DNA from: Moesziomyces globuligerus | Taxonomy: Eukaryota > Basidiomycota > Ustilaginomycetes > Ustilaginales > Ustilaginaceae | Assembly: GCA_030849465.1 (NCBI GenBank) | Contig: JARVLF010000001.1 | Location: 310,001 to 374,000, forward strand | Reading direction: 5' to 3' | Length of the DNA: 64,000 nt | Shown: piece by piece, positions 41,237 through 51,026 of the stretch | Numbering within the stretch: the first letter of the stretch is position 1 | How the letters are laid out: the number at the start of each line of letters is the position of its first letter | Notes under the pieces: generated by a model | Databases searched by the model: none | What the model saw: the letters and a program-made list of their open reading frames with translations, nothing else | Told to the model about the DNA's origin: nothing | Translations under genes and position numbers: made by a program

Positions 41237-41290
41237 TGCACCTTGCACTTGCATCTGCACTTGCATCTGCACTTTCATCTGCAGCTGCAC
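41237..41290. repeat. TTGCATCTGCAC-type imperfect tandem repeat
   Basis: Four imperfect copies of a 12-bp CTGCAC-containing unit, decaying toward the right. Confidence 0.75.
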
Positions 41291-42795
41291 CTCGTCCAGC
41301 ACACACACGCCGAAGCTGTCTCGGCGGCGAGGGCAGCGGGCTGCAGTTGAAATTTGCACACCTCCTCTTGGTTGCACTCGGCTTGGCTTTGGACGCGTCT
41401 GGTGGCTGGAAAGAAATGCCAGCTGGGAGATGGCTGCAGAGGTGCCGAAACACGCGGCCCGACACTGCTCGGACGCGCCGACGCGTCGCACTGCTGCGCT
41501 CTCGGCCAACCCTTGAGCTCGGAGCTCGAATCCCACCTCGAGCCAAGCAAAGGAAGCTTCTCTGGCTTGTTGCTCGCTGCTTGGGCGTCCTTTGTTGTTG
41601 GGTCTTGAGAGCTTTCTGCCAACGAGCGGGGCAAAGACCGAGGACATCCTCTGCATCCTTTCCGCCCCCTTTGTCTGCCACCAAGAAAAAAGGCGGAGAT
41701 GGTTGGGCGCTGCATCTGCATTCGCGCATGCCGGCTCTGCGCTGCGATGCACGCACCGTCTGGCCTCTTGCTGATGCGTGTTATTTTTGGGGTCCCTCTC
41801 GTCCACCCCTGGAAAGCGCTACGCTCGCTTCTCGCTCTTCTCCTCGCACACGACTTGCTGCCGGCGTCTCTTCGCCACGCCCAGGCGAGCTCGTCCTTTT
41901 GGGAGCGCTCAGCAGCTGACAACGCTGCACTCCGTCGATCGTCCTGACACCCGCACTCGCCCATTCGGCTTGGCAACCCAGCGCGCGCGGGACAAGAGAG
42001 GCGTGATCGACAGTCCAAACACCGGTCATGCCACGGGAACCGCCGCGTGCCGCATCGCCTCGACTCCACGCCACCACAAATGTGACAGCACCGTCGTAGC
42101 CTTTCAGTGCGCCTCGTTCGTCATGCGGAATCGTGCTCGGGCGCCGTTTCGAGGCGGCCGTCATGGTGCTTAGGCTGATGCGGCGACTAAGCTGTTGCGG
42201 CGAATTTGGACGTGCCAGCGCATCGTGTCGAGCGCCTCGCCTAAAACAAAAAAAACAACAAGCCAGCTGAGGCGAGAGAGGCGGGATCCGCGCTTCCAGA
42301 CGCTCGTCTCGCGGTCGAGTCAAGATCAGCGCAGCGTCGATCCCTGGTCCGACCGGCAGGCAACGGTTGAGTCGACGGCGAGCGCGGCCAGCAGCAGTGG
42401 CGGCAGGTGCTGCAGCCGAGGCGCGGCGCATGCCAAGTCGTTCTCGACAGAAGTTCCTCTCCTCTCCACACTTGTCGCGCGACAAACCACGCGTATCAGA
42501 AGCATCCTCCTTTTGTGCACACACGGAAAAAAGCAACCACAATCCTGCCGGGAAAATGGCGACCAAAAGTCAACCGAAATTCCCGGCGATAGGTGTTAAG
42601 TTGACGACCGCGGTTCGGGAACGCCTGGCCAATCCCGGTCTCGAACTCGCATGGAGCATGCCCAGGACGACACAGCACGGATGGCGCCAGGGGATCTCAA
42701 GTGGCATGTGCGCGGCGACGAGAGCAGCGAGTGACACAGATGCGATTCGAACGGTCGAGTGCAGAATACAGGCAGTGCGATGATGGCCAGGAGGG

Positions 42796-43800
42796 CTACT
42801 TGTTGTGCCAGAACAGGTTCCGCAAGCTGCAAGAGGGCAAGCGAAAGCAGATGTCAGCATCGCGCCCAAAGCTTCAATACGCGCCAAGATCAGGACGAGG
42901 GGGAAAGGCGGAAGGAAACTTACCTGTCCCACTTTTCGGCGTTGTGGTACAGATCTGTCGAGCACACGAGCATCGGGAATCGTCAGTCTCTGGTCTTTCG
43001 CGAAGCATCCTCGCTGAGCGCGGGTTTGGAGGGGCTTACAGTCCATGCTGTTGACCATGCCGGTCTGGATGGTCTGTCTGCGGTATTCGTGGAGCCACAT
43101 GACGACGCCCCAGGTGACGGTGGCGTAGACGGCGAACCACGACTTGTCGGTGGGCTTTGGCTTTCCCTCTGGCCAGCTCTCGGGCGTTTTGGCGCGTGGC
43201 AGGAAGGATGCGATGATTCGAGACGACGTATACAGCACGATCTGACCTCGCCCACAATAGCCCGCACATCATCGTCAGCATCACCGCGGCCCGCCTTTAG
43301 CTACGGGAAGGAGTTGGGAACTTACTTGTTCGTTGACGGGGGTTCGTTCGCCAAAGACGTAGTAGCCACCGATGAGACCTGCTACGAGGCTATGCCACTG
43401 CGGTACGGGGCCCTTGCCACCAGTCGCTTCGAAGAGGCGTCGAAGGGCGATGGTGAGGAACTTGTACAGCGGCGTAAACGTGCCCAGGTTGAGCGCGTGC
43501 GAGCGCGTGGCGCGCAGGATGAAGCTGAGCTTCTCGCGCGGCGTGCCGCGACCGAAGAGGAACGTCATCACCAGCGCGTGCGGAAACCGGATCTTGGCCC
43601 CATACACGATTCCATTTCGAAACCCCTGGCCGATTCAGAACAACGCAGCGTAGCATAGTCGAGGTCGAAACAACGTCAGCGGAGGCGGACGAGGATACGC
43701 GCTTCGGGTGGGTTGGTGAGCTTACTTTGAGGATCGTGAAGAGGTCATGGTAGGCAGGATTAAGCGCCACCTGCGTGAGCTTCTTTTCCAGATCGGACAT
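42796..43800 (-). CDS. PXMP4: PXMP4/PMP24-type peroxisomal membrane protein (five exons)
   Basis: Exons 43800-43726, 43625-43326, 43241-43040, 42954-42924 and 42826-42796. The introns are 100, 84, 85 and 97 nt, all GT...AG with GTAAGC or GTAAGT donors, and reading phase is kept at every junction. The product is 212 residues, the same length as human PXMP4. Family wording along the chain: MSDLEKKLTQVALNP; GFRNGIVYGAKIRFPHALVM; TFLFGRGTPREKL; HSLVAGLIGGYYVFGE; FAVYATVTWGVVMWLHEYRR; and near the end YLYHNAEKWDSLRNLFWHNK. PXMP4 belongs to the Tim17/Tim22/Pmp24 superfamily of hydrophobic hairpin proteins and sits in the peroxisome membrane; its transport role is not settled. It is intron-dense compared with every neighbour. 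Two of its exons are only 31 nt, so simple ORF scanning misses them. Confidence 0.95.
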
Positions 43801-45145
43801 CTTGTCAAGACCTATGTAGGACGGATGGACCGTCGGTGCCTGGCGTGTAGCGTGGTCGGTATCGACTTTGAGGGTAGCCGTGTGAGCCTCGATGCGATGC
43901 GATGGATGGCAAGACCGCAACCCCGTCTATGCTGCAGTTCTATGTGCGTATCGAAACGGAAGAAAGCAACTGCAGCACCGTAGCAACGTCAATGTCAGCT
44001 CTGGACCCAATGTCTTCCATCCCAAGATGCGGTACCGGTCAGAACGAAGGCTGTCGACACGCACCTTATGGCGAGCTCTTTGGACAGGGATCGGAATCGG
44101 ACTCCGGTGCGGAACTTTGTCGGGTGGTTGGACGCAACGCTGTTGGGATGCCAGACGCCAAGTCAGCGCCGTCTTGTGTCGGGATGGAGCGAGCCAAGAT
44201 GAGCAAGAGGGTGAGAGGTGGTCGTGACAGCTGCGCGACGTTGTTGGTTCCGTGAGGCGTTCGGACCAAGCCCAGGGCGGCAGGATGGCCTGGACGAGTG
44301 CATCCGGTTCGGCGTGTCACCAATCCAGCCGGATGCTCCGGCGCCTCGCCTCCACACACCGATGCCCCGCAGCGTCTGCCCTCAACCATAATGGCCGAGA
44401 TGCATGTGGCCAACGAAAAATCAGCGTGAAAAAGCCACTTTCCCCCGACCCCCGACTGCTAAATCTCCCGCACGACAAATGACCTTCCGGAGTTCCACCT
44501 CCAACCCTGACCAAGCAAGCATCCTCGACACCTCGGCAAAGAACCACACATCCCAACCTCGTGCCCACGCGAACATCTTCCCCCGCACACACCACCCTGC
44601 ACACCTGTCGTACATGGAACCGTTTCGCATTTTGTACTGGAGAAGAAACAAGCCGAGAGAGAGAGAGGAACAAAAGCGACAGCTGGGAGGGCGAACTTCG
44701 AGCCAGCAAGAAGCAGCCTACCAGAGCAAGACGTGCACGAGGGGCTGCCAAAACCCCACCAAAGGGCTCTCGAGGGACGCAGCGCGAGGAAAGTCGGTCA
44801 AGGCTAGCGCAGCAAGCCGCCGAATCCCACCGCTGCGGCCCCACCAGCCCCACGAGCGATGCAAGGATCAGGACAGGGAACAAGAAGGGAGAAGCAAAGC
44901 GGACGCCCCGGCATCCAGACGTCCACGCTACTGGCGTGGATCGGAGCTCGAAGGGCAGCCCGAGGGAGAACTAGATCCAAAGACAAAAGCAAGGGCGACC
45001 AAGCCAGAGACAAGAATGAGGTTGGAACAAAAGAGGAAATAGCAGAGCGGAAAGGAGCGTGGGCGCGCGGAGCGCAACGAGAGCCGAAAACCATTACAGC
45101 CCCAGAGGGGCAGGGAAGCGAAAGAACAAAGAGGCACGAGCGAGC
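43801..45145. other. Intergenic: PXMP4 promoter / membrane-protein downstream
   Basis: About 1.35 kb. No supported gene. The right half (44,640-45,130) is strongly purine-rich on the plus strand, consistent with the 3' untranslated end of the leftward gene that follows. Confidence 0.55.
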
Positions 45146-46915
45146 TTAGCGCGACTGGTTGCCGTGGTCGATCATCTCGTTGTAGCCGACGACCTCTTCC
45201 TCGTTGAGCGACGAGCCAGCGACGCTCGCGTGGCCGCGGTGGTTGGCCGCATCGGGCGTGTAGAGCGACCTAGATCCATGCGTCGGCTCGACGGGGCTGG
45301 CCGCCGCGCGCAGCGACGCGTAGTGCTTCATCGCCTCGTCGGGCGAGGCAAAGTTCGAGGGCGGCGCCATGCCCGTCTGCGCCGAGACGCCTGCGCGCTC
45401 GAGCTGGGCGACGGCGGCGCCGCCGTGGCCCGAGTGCTGGTAGTGGATGTGGTCGATGTACGAGTCGGCGCTGCCGCCCGAGGTGCGGCGCGGGTTGGGA
45501 CCGTCAAACATGTCGTGGCCGTCGCTGCCCTCGCGTCCGGACTGGACCATGCTGAGCGCCGGGTAGGAGAGCATCGAGTTGCGGTTGTGATCGAGGCTCT
45601 GGCGCATGCGGTCCACGTCGTTGGCGCCGAGCGGTCGCGGGCCCTCGTTCTGCGTGGGGCTCATGAGCACCTCGTCGTCGTCGTCCTCGGGACTGCGCAT
45701 CTCGGCGGCCTCGGCGTAGACGAGGCCGTCCGAGAAGCGCGAGCGACGCACGTCCTCGCTCGTCCGGTAGCGCGCATCGAGCTGGGGCACGGCGGGCGCG
45801 TCGGGGTCGTAGTACGAGTCGACGAGCTGGGAGCGGCGCATGCCCGTCTGCACGCCGACGCGCGGGAGGTGCGACGAGGAGCGGCCGTGCGCATCGCTCG
45901 AGTTGGCGTAGCTGATGCGCGAGATGCGGTCGCCGCGCGTGTTGTCGGCAAACGAGATGCGCGAGGTGCGGTTGCCCTCGTCGTAGATCGACATGCCGCG
46001 GGGCGTGGCCTCGCGCATCTCGTCGTCGGTGGCAAAGGCGGGCGTGATGTCCTCCATCTGGCGCGGGATGCGCGCGCCGGCGCCGCGGCCGGCAAAGTTG
46101 CCGGCGACGTCCATCTCGCGCGAGGGGCGGGCGAGGTAGGAGGCGGGGCGGGTGCCGGGGACGGGACCGGCGGAGCCGTCGCCGCCGGTGGTCCAGTCGA
46201 CCGAGATCCTGCTCATGCGCTTGTCCATGTGGTCTGCCCAGTCGACGGTCTTGTTGTGTCGCTTGATGTGGAGACGTCGGACGAGGAGGCCGAGGGCGAC
46301 GCCGAGGATGACGAGCGGGCAGACGATGGCGGCGGTCTTGCCGGCGGGGGTGAGGTGACCGTTTTCGAGGAAGGCGGTCTTGACCGAGTTGGTGAGCTTG
46401 CCAAAGTACTGAGCGGCCTTGGACTCGCCCTGGCCGGGGACGTTGTAGTTTGCGACAAAGGTGGGGCCCATGGGGTTGGACGAGTCCCAGGGCTCGTTGC
46501 CTGCGGGGACGATGTTGAACGAGACGGGGACGGACGAGTCGTGGCTGAGGTCGCGACCCCACCAGCGCGGGTCTAGTTTTGCCTGGTAGAGCTGCTGGGA
46601 TTTGGGGATGCCGGTGAGGACGTGGATGGGGAGGAACTGGTCGGGCATGGAGGGCGAGTAGACGTAGATGTCGATCTTGGAGACGGAGCTGTCGAGACAC
46701 GACTGGTCCCAGCGGATGTCGGTGACGTTGGTCACCTCGACCTGGGTGCCGCTGGCGGGAGCGACATAGAGGCCACCTGCGAGACAGTTGGCCGAGTTGT
46801 CGATGGTGGAGGCGGACTGGCGCTTGACGATGCGCTTGGTGTTGGCAGGCTGGAGCTTGCGCTGCTTGAGCTGGTGTTGGTGATGGTGCATGTGGCTACG
46901 TGTGTCGAGCGTCAT
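45146..46915 (-). CDS. Single-pass membrane protein with a small folded ectodomain
   Basis: 589 residues from the ATG at 46915 (MTLDTRSHMHHHQHQ). The frame is open further upstream but contains no earlier ATG. Residues 1-32 are His/Gln- and basic-rich and end in VKR|Q at 30-33, which looks like a Kex2 cleavage site. A compact domain follows at about 44-157 with two cysteines (C44, C73) and beta-strand wording (VTNVTDIRWDQSCL, KIDIYVYSPS, AKLDPRWW, VPVSFNIVPAGNEP). This resembles ectodomains repeated in basidiomycete membrane proteins and faintly the Kre9/Knh1-type fold. The membrane helix is at about 193-212 (KTAAIVCPLVILGVALGLLV), stopped by RRLHIKRH, then a 370-residue charged, disordered cytosolic tail. 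No signal peptide is visible, so a short 5' exon may be missing. The function is unknown. Confidence 0.75.
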   Translation of the reverse strand: MTLDTRSHMHHHQHQLKQRKLQPANTKRIVKRQSASTIDNSANCLAGGLYVAPASGTQVEVTNVTDIRWDQSCLDSSVSKIDIYVYSPSMPDQFLPIHVLTGIPKSQQLYQAKLDPRWWGRDLSHDSSVPVSFNIVPAGNEPWDSSNPMGPTFVANYNVPGQGESKAAQYFGKLTNSVKTAFLENGHLTPAGKTAAIVCPLVILGVALGLLVRRLHIKRHNKTVDWADHMDKRMSRISVDWTTGGDGSAGPVPGTRPASYLARPSREMDVAGNFAGRGAGARIPRQMEDITPAFATDDEMREATPRGMSIYDEGNRTSRISFADNTRGDRISRISYANSSDAHGRSSSHLPRVGVQTGMRRSQLVDSYYDPDAPAVPQLDARYRTSEDVRRSRFSDGLVYAEAAEMRSPEDDDDEVLMSPTQNEGPRPLGANDVDRMRQSLDHNRNSMLSYPALSMVQSGREGSDGHDMFDGPNPRRTSGGSADSYIDHIHYQHSGHGGAAVAQLERAGVSAQTGMAPPSNFASPDEAMKHYASLRAAASPVEPTHGSRSLYTPDAANHRGHASVAGSSLNEEEVVGYNEMIDHGNQSR

Positions 46916-47228
46916 GGTGGGCAGGGATCTCTCTCTCACAGAGGAGGATGTAGCGGTGGTGATGGAAGCGAATCTGGATGCAGAGATGCGTGGTGCTGTA
47001 GAAGCAGTAAAGAGCGTGGTTGGCGCGAATGAAGTCGATGCGAGTTGTTTGGATAGAACGACGACGAGACGGACCGGAAAAGGGAGTGTGATGCGGGGCA
47101 AGAACGAGGTGGGGAGGTCCTCGGAGAGTGTGTCTTGAGAAGGGGAGGGGGGAGGGTATGGTGGTGATGAGGGGTGGGAGAGGAAGAGACGCGACGGTGG
47201 TGGCAGCAAGCAGAGGGCAACAAAGGGG

Positions 47229-47257
47229 GAGGCCAAGGCAGAGGCCAAGGCAGAGGC
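47229..47257. repeat. GAGGCCAAGGCA repeat (2.4 copies)
   Basis: Two exact 12-bp units plus a partial third in intergenic DNA. Confidence 0.85.
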
Positions 47258-47970
47258 TGAAGTGCCAACTGGCAGAGGCCAACAAGGCAAAAAGCGGGAT
47301 CGACCGAGAGCAGCTCAGTCGAGCGCTGCCTGGATTCGACGACGATCTGCATCACGCCTCGACTCATCTCGAGCACTGAAAACAGGCGCAAGGGAGAAAC
47401 ACACACAGAGACAGGCGAGCCCAAGCACGCCGAGCCAGCTGTGGGGCCGCGCAGCAGCAGAGACGCGGCTCGGGAGCAGTGTGTTGCTCATCTGCACCGA
47501 TGCTCGGGAGCGAGCGCCGAGGATGATCGCCCTCAGCGTCGACGCTCTCAGGTTGAACTGGCACTTTGGCAGTCAGTCGTCGAACGGCGTGACAGCCAGG
47601 GATCGACGTGCCACATTTCGACTCGAATTCTTGGGCTGTCGACAGCTCTGGTGCCTTGGACGGGCTCGACGCGTGCCCCGCGCCGGGCGCCGCGCGTCTG
47701 AGAAACGGGCCAAACACTCGGCCTGCAGCGAATGCCAGTTCGACTTGGCAACACGGCAGCGCTGGCAACAATACAGTACATCGCTGTAGTGTCTGGCGCC
47801 CACACTTCAAAAGTGTCGACTTAGCTCGAAACTTGGCCGCAAAGTGTGCAGTCTGGTGCAGATGCGCGGAATTCCGTCGAGAGACCCGTGCAGCTGCCCG
47901 CCAACGCCGCCAAGCCATCCAGAGTCGAGCGCAACCTCGCTGAGACTCGACTCAGCCGCTTCCACCTTCC

Positions 47971-48006
47971 TCTCTCGGCCGCTCTCTCGGCCGCTCTCTC
48001 GGCCGC
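47971..48006. repeat. TCTCTCGGCCGC repeat (3 copies)
   Basis: Three exact 12-bp copies, each containing CGGCCG, upstream of NOP12. Confidence 0.9.
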
Positions 48007-48602
48007 TTCAAGTTGGGTCTTCGGCGAGCTCCAGCTCCAGCTGCTCTGACTTGCTGGAACCGAAGAGCTCGGCCGCCATCTGTACTGGATCACGAGATGG
48101 CGGGGCGACCACCGTTGGAGCTCACTGTCGCAATCGCAACAGTGCAGCCGTGGTCGCTGTTCACATGCAGCCAGGAACAGACACAAAGGGGCACAGCTAG
48201 ACGGTCGACCAGCAACATATGCATCCCTCTTTCCGTGTTCTCTGCACCATGCACCGGTTGCATCGCGAGGCGTCGTTCTAGCTTACCGACGGCCAGCTCT
48301 CAACAACGGTGCAGCCGGATTGGGTTCGCTAGGCGCTTTCTTTGATTTATTGTCAGACCCTTTAAGCTTACACTTTCATCCTTTCCAGCCATTTTTTCGG
48401 GAAACGGCATAGGAAGGTCCCACCGACGACCCTGGAGGGCTCGAAAAATTCTCAGCCTTTTGGCCAGAGAAGGGAATTTTGCCTCAAGCTTGGAAACTGG
48501 CGCAGCGCAGCAGCTGCGCATGGCTCTCTCCACGCCCTGCCAGCCACGCCATCCTTGGCCTCCCACACCATCACAAACCAAGCTGCCTCCGCCACGCTCA
48601 AG

Positions 48603-50909
48603 ATGGCAAAGAAGCACAAGAAGTCCGACGCAGCTGCGTCGGCAACACCTGCCGCTCCCGCAGCTCCCGTCGCCGTCGAGACTCCCGCTGCTGGCTTCGA
48701 CTCGGAGCTCGACGCCTTCTTCAAAGCTGCGCCTCCCACCGCCAAGCCCACCACCCTCGCTGCTCCGACCACCTCCAAGACTGCCGCGGCCTCCGCTTCG
48801 GCCGCTCGCTCGGCGCCAGGTCCCTCCAATCCCAAGAAGCGCAAGGCCGCTACCCAGCCAGCTCAACCTGAGCCGGTGCACGCCCACTCCGAGGACTCCG
48901 ACGACGACTCCGACGACGATGAGGAGGAGGATGATGATGATGACCAAGTTGAAGACGAGGAAGACGAGGATGTCGAGATGGAGGAAGGCGATGGCGATCT
49001 CTCCAGCGTAGACGAGTCCCTGGATGACGAGGGCTCGCTCCTCTTCAGCCAGAGCGAAGACGAGGATTCTGACCAGGAGCAGGATGACGACGAGGACAAC
49101 GAGCCCTACGTGCCTCCCCAGCACGAGTCCGTCACCAAGTCGCAAGATTCCGAGAAGAACAAGCCCAGCAAGAAGACCTTCAAGGAAGATTCCGAGGCGT
49201 CCGAGCTGCGCGATCAGCGCACGCTCTTCATCGGCAACCTCCCCATCGAGACCGCCCAGTCGCGCTCGCTCCAGCGCAAGCTCATCTCGTTCATCGAGTC
49301 CTTTTCGCCATACCCTATGCTCACCAAAGCCATCGGCCTCCGCTTCCGCTCCGTCGCCTTCTCCGTCCCCACCGTGCATCCGGACGCCGACGAGGACGAC
49401 GACGAGGCGGCCAAGAAGAAGAAGAAGGGCAAGTCCAAGGAGCGCAGCCAGAACTACCGCGAGGCCGTCGCTGCCGTCGAAGGCGGCGACAAGGCACAAG
49501 CCCCTCTCACCGCTCAGCAGAAGCGCAAGATCGCCTTCATCAACAAGGACTTCAACGACAAGGCCAAGAGCGTCTCGGCCTACGTCACCATCGCCCATCC
49601 CAACGCCGTACTCCAGCACCTCTACGACATCACCCCGGCCAAGGCAAAGGCCAAGGACGCACAGTCCGAGCCCATCGAGCTCGACCCAAGGCTCACGGGC
49701 ACCGTGCTGGCGGCGCTCATCGCCTCGTTCGCCGATGCGCAGCCGTTCGAGGGCCGCCATCTGCGCGTCGATCTGGTCAGGTCGATATCGCCCGGCGAGG
49801 TGCTCAGCTCGGGCATAGAGAAGGTCAAGACGTTCGACGGCACGCTCGTCGGCTCCACCAGCTCCACCACCGACCCCAAGTCCACGCTCTTTGTCGGCGG
49901 TCTTGACTTTGAGGTCGACGAGGAGGCGGTGCGTGCCTTCTTCGAGGCGCTCTGCGTCCAAGAGCTCGGCGCGGCGGGCGAGGCCGTGACGGTGCGCGTG
50001 ACGGGTCTGGATGGCGAGCCGGCGCCCAAGAAGCTGCTGGATGCGCTCGTCCGCGAGTTCCCCTTTGTGCAGCCCGAGAAGCGCAAGGTGACCGAGTCGG
50101 TGGTGCGCGATGCCGAGTGGGTGCGGTCCGTCCGGCTCATCCGCGATGCCGCCACACAGATGGGCAAGGGCTTCGGCTACGTCCGCTTTGCCGGGCAGCA
50201 GTGCGTCGACGAGATCATGGCGCTCTTTGCTGCCGAGCAGGCGTTCCTCGACTCGGTCAAGGGGCCCAAGGGTAGTCTGGCTGCTTCGGCGGCCATCGCC
50301 CAGGGCGGAAAGGAGTTCAAGCGTCGGTTCAAGCTGCAGGGACGTCCGATCCGCGTGGCGCTGTGCAAGTCGCAGACCAAGACTTCGACTCCTCATCGCG
50401 GACGCAGTGCGGGACAGGAGGCGACGGAGCCCACGACGCCGCAGCGCAAGTCTCCGCGGTACGAGCGCTCGAGCGGTGCGCCCACGCCGAACGGCACCTC
50501 GCCGCATGCGCTCGCGGCCAAGCGTCCGCGTGCTGGTGTGACCAAGATCGTACCCGGCAGCCCGAGCGCGGGTCGAACGCCGGATGCAGGCGAGATCGCC
50601 AAGAAGGCCGAGCTCTACAGCACGCTCTCCAAGGACCAGCGCAAGCAGATGAAGAAGGACGACGCCGATCGCGTCAACCGCCGCATGGCCAAGAAGAACA
50701 AGAAGCTCGCCGATGCCAGCCATCCGGCGCGCCGCGACCGCTCGCTCGTCGCAGAGGGCGAGAGGGCAAAGAGCAAGGAGAAGGTCAAGCTCCGCCAGCC
50801 CGCCTCCACCGGTCGACCAGCCAACAAGGCGGGCGGTCGCGATGCGAAGCGCTTCAAACCCTCGGCTGGCGCCGGTGCGCCCAAGCGCGGCCCACCCAAA
50901 GCAAAGTGA
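48603..50909 (+). CDS. NOP12: NOP12/RBM34-type nucleolar RNA-binding protein
   Basis: 768 residues from the ATG at 48603 (MAKKHKKSDAAAS); the frame upstream reaches only a TTG. Nop12 acts in 60S assembly and 5.8S/25S pre-rRNA processing. An Ala/Ser-rich N terminus is followed by a long acidic stretch (about 95-175). RRM1 begins at about 206 (RTLFIGNLPIE) and holds a basic insert, as in yeast Nop12. RRM2 begins at about 427 (TLFVGGLDFEVDEE), with RNP1-like GKGFGYVRFAG at about 522. The Lys/Arg-rich C terminus is typical of nucleolar targeting. It is longer than yeast Nop12 (459) because of linkers and the tail. It converges with the MFS gene at a 117-bp gap. Confidence 0.9.
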   Translation: MAKKHKKSDAAASATPAAPAAPVAVETPAAGFDSELDAFFKAAPPTAKPTTLAAPTTSKTAAASASAARSAPGPSNPKKRKAATQPAQPEPVHAHSEDSDDDSDDDEEEDDDDDQVEDEEDEDVEMEEGDGDLSSVDESLDDEGSLLFSQSEDEDSDQEQDDDEDNEPYVPPQHESVTKSQDSEKNKPSKKTFKEDSEASELRDQRTLFIGNLPIETAQSRSLQRKLISFIESFSPYPMLTKAIGLRFRSVAFSVPTVHPDADEDDDEAAKKKKKGKSKERSQNYREAVAAVEGGDKAQAPLTAQQKRKIAFINKDFNDKAKSVSAYVTIAHPNAVLQHLYDITPAKAKAKDAQSEPIELDPRLTGTVLAALIASFADAQPFEGRHLRVDLVRSISPGEVLSSGIEKVKTFDGTLVGSTSSTTDPKSTLFVGGLDFEVDEEAVRAFFEALCVQELGAAGEAVTVRVTGLDGEPAPKKLLDALVREFPFVQPEKRKVTESVVRDAEWVRSVRLIRDAATQMGKGFGYVRFAGQQCVDEIMALFAAEQAFLDSVKGPKGSLAASAAIAQGGKEFKRRFKLQGRPIRVALCKSQTKTSTPHRGRSAGQEATEPTTPQRKSPRYERSSGAPTPNGTSPHALAAKRPRAGVTKIVPGSPSAGRTPDAGEIAKKAELYSTLSKDQRKQMKKDDADRVNRRMAKKNKKLADASHPARRDRSLVAEGERAKSKEKVKLRQPASTGRPANKAGGRDAKRFKPSAGAGAPKRGPPKAK

Positions 50910-51026
50910 AAACCCTCGTCTGTCTTTTTGGCCATTGAAAATTTCAGCACTGGTCTGGATCAAACGGGGCCTGATGATTAGACGGGAAGCATTTCCGAGT
51001 GAAAGTAACAAGAGAGAGGAGAGATG

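Larger units (their letters stand above)
40525..42795. other. Gene-free interval between a membrane protein and PXMP4
   Basis: About 2.3 kb. The left part is the leader and promoter of the leftward membrane-protein gene. It holds a C13 run (41130-41142), a 12-bp-type repeat (41237-41290) and many overlapping frames on both strands, none with family motifs. Confidence 0.5.
46916..48602. other. Divergent intergenic region, membrane protein / NOP12
   Basis: About 1.7 kb between divergently transcribed genes, carrying both promoters. It contains 12-bp repeats at 47229-47257 and 47971-48006. No supported gene. Confidence 0.55.

Noticed and set aside
41781..42566. A 261-codon minus-strand frame upstream of the PXMP4 3' end
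   Set aside because: Overlaps other equally long frames on both strands and shows no recognisable domain.
48211..48226. A 16-bp string, AGCAACATATGCATCC, also present at 59555-59570
   Set aside because: A 16-mer shared once within 64 kb is about what chance allows, and the flanks do not match.
48452..48478. A TTCTC-GCCTTTTGGC string resembling the start of U2 snRNA
   Set aside because: Only about 16 bases agree. The downstream U2 branch-pairing region and Sm site are absent.
48300..51011. A 903-codon antisense frame over NOP12
   Set aside because: It overlaps two RRM domains whose identity is certain. Its Gly/Leu/Val-rich translation has no family features.
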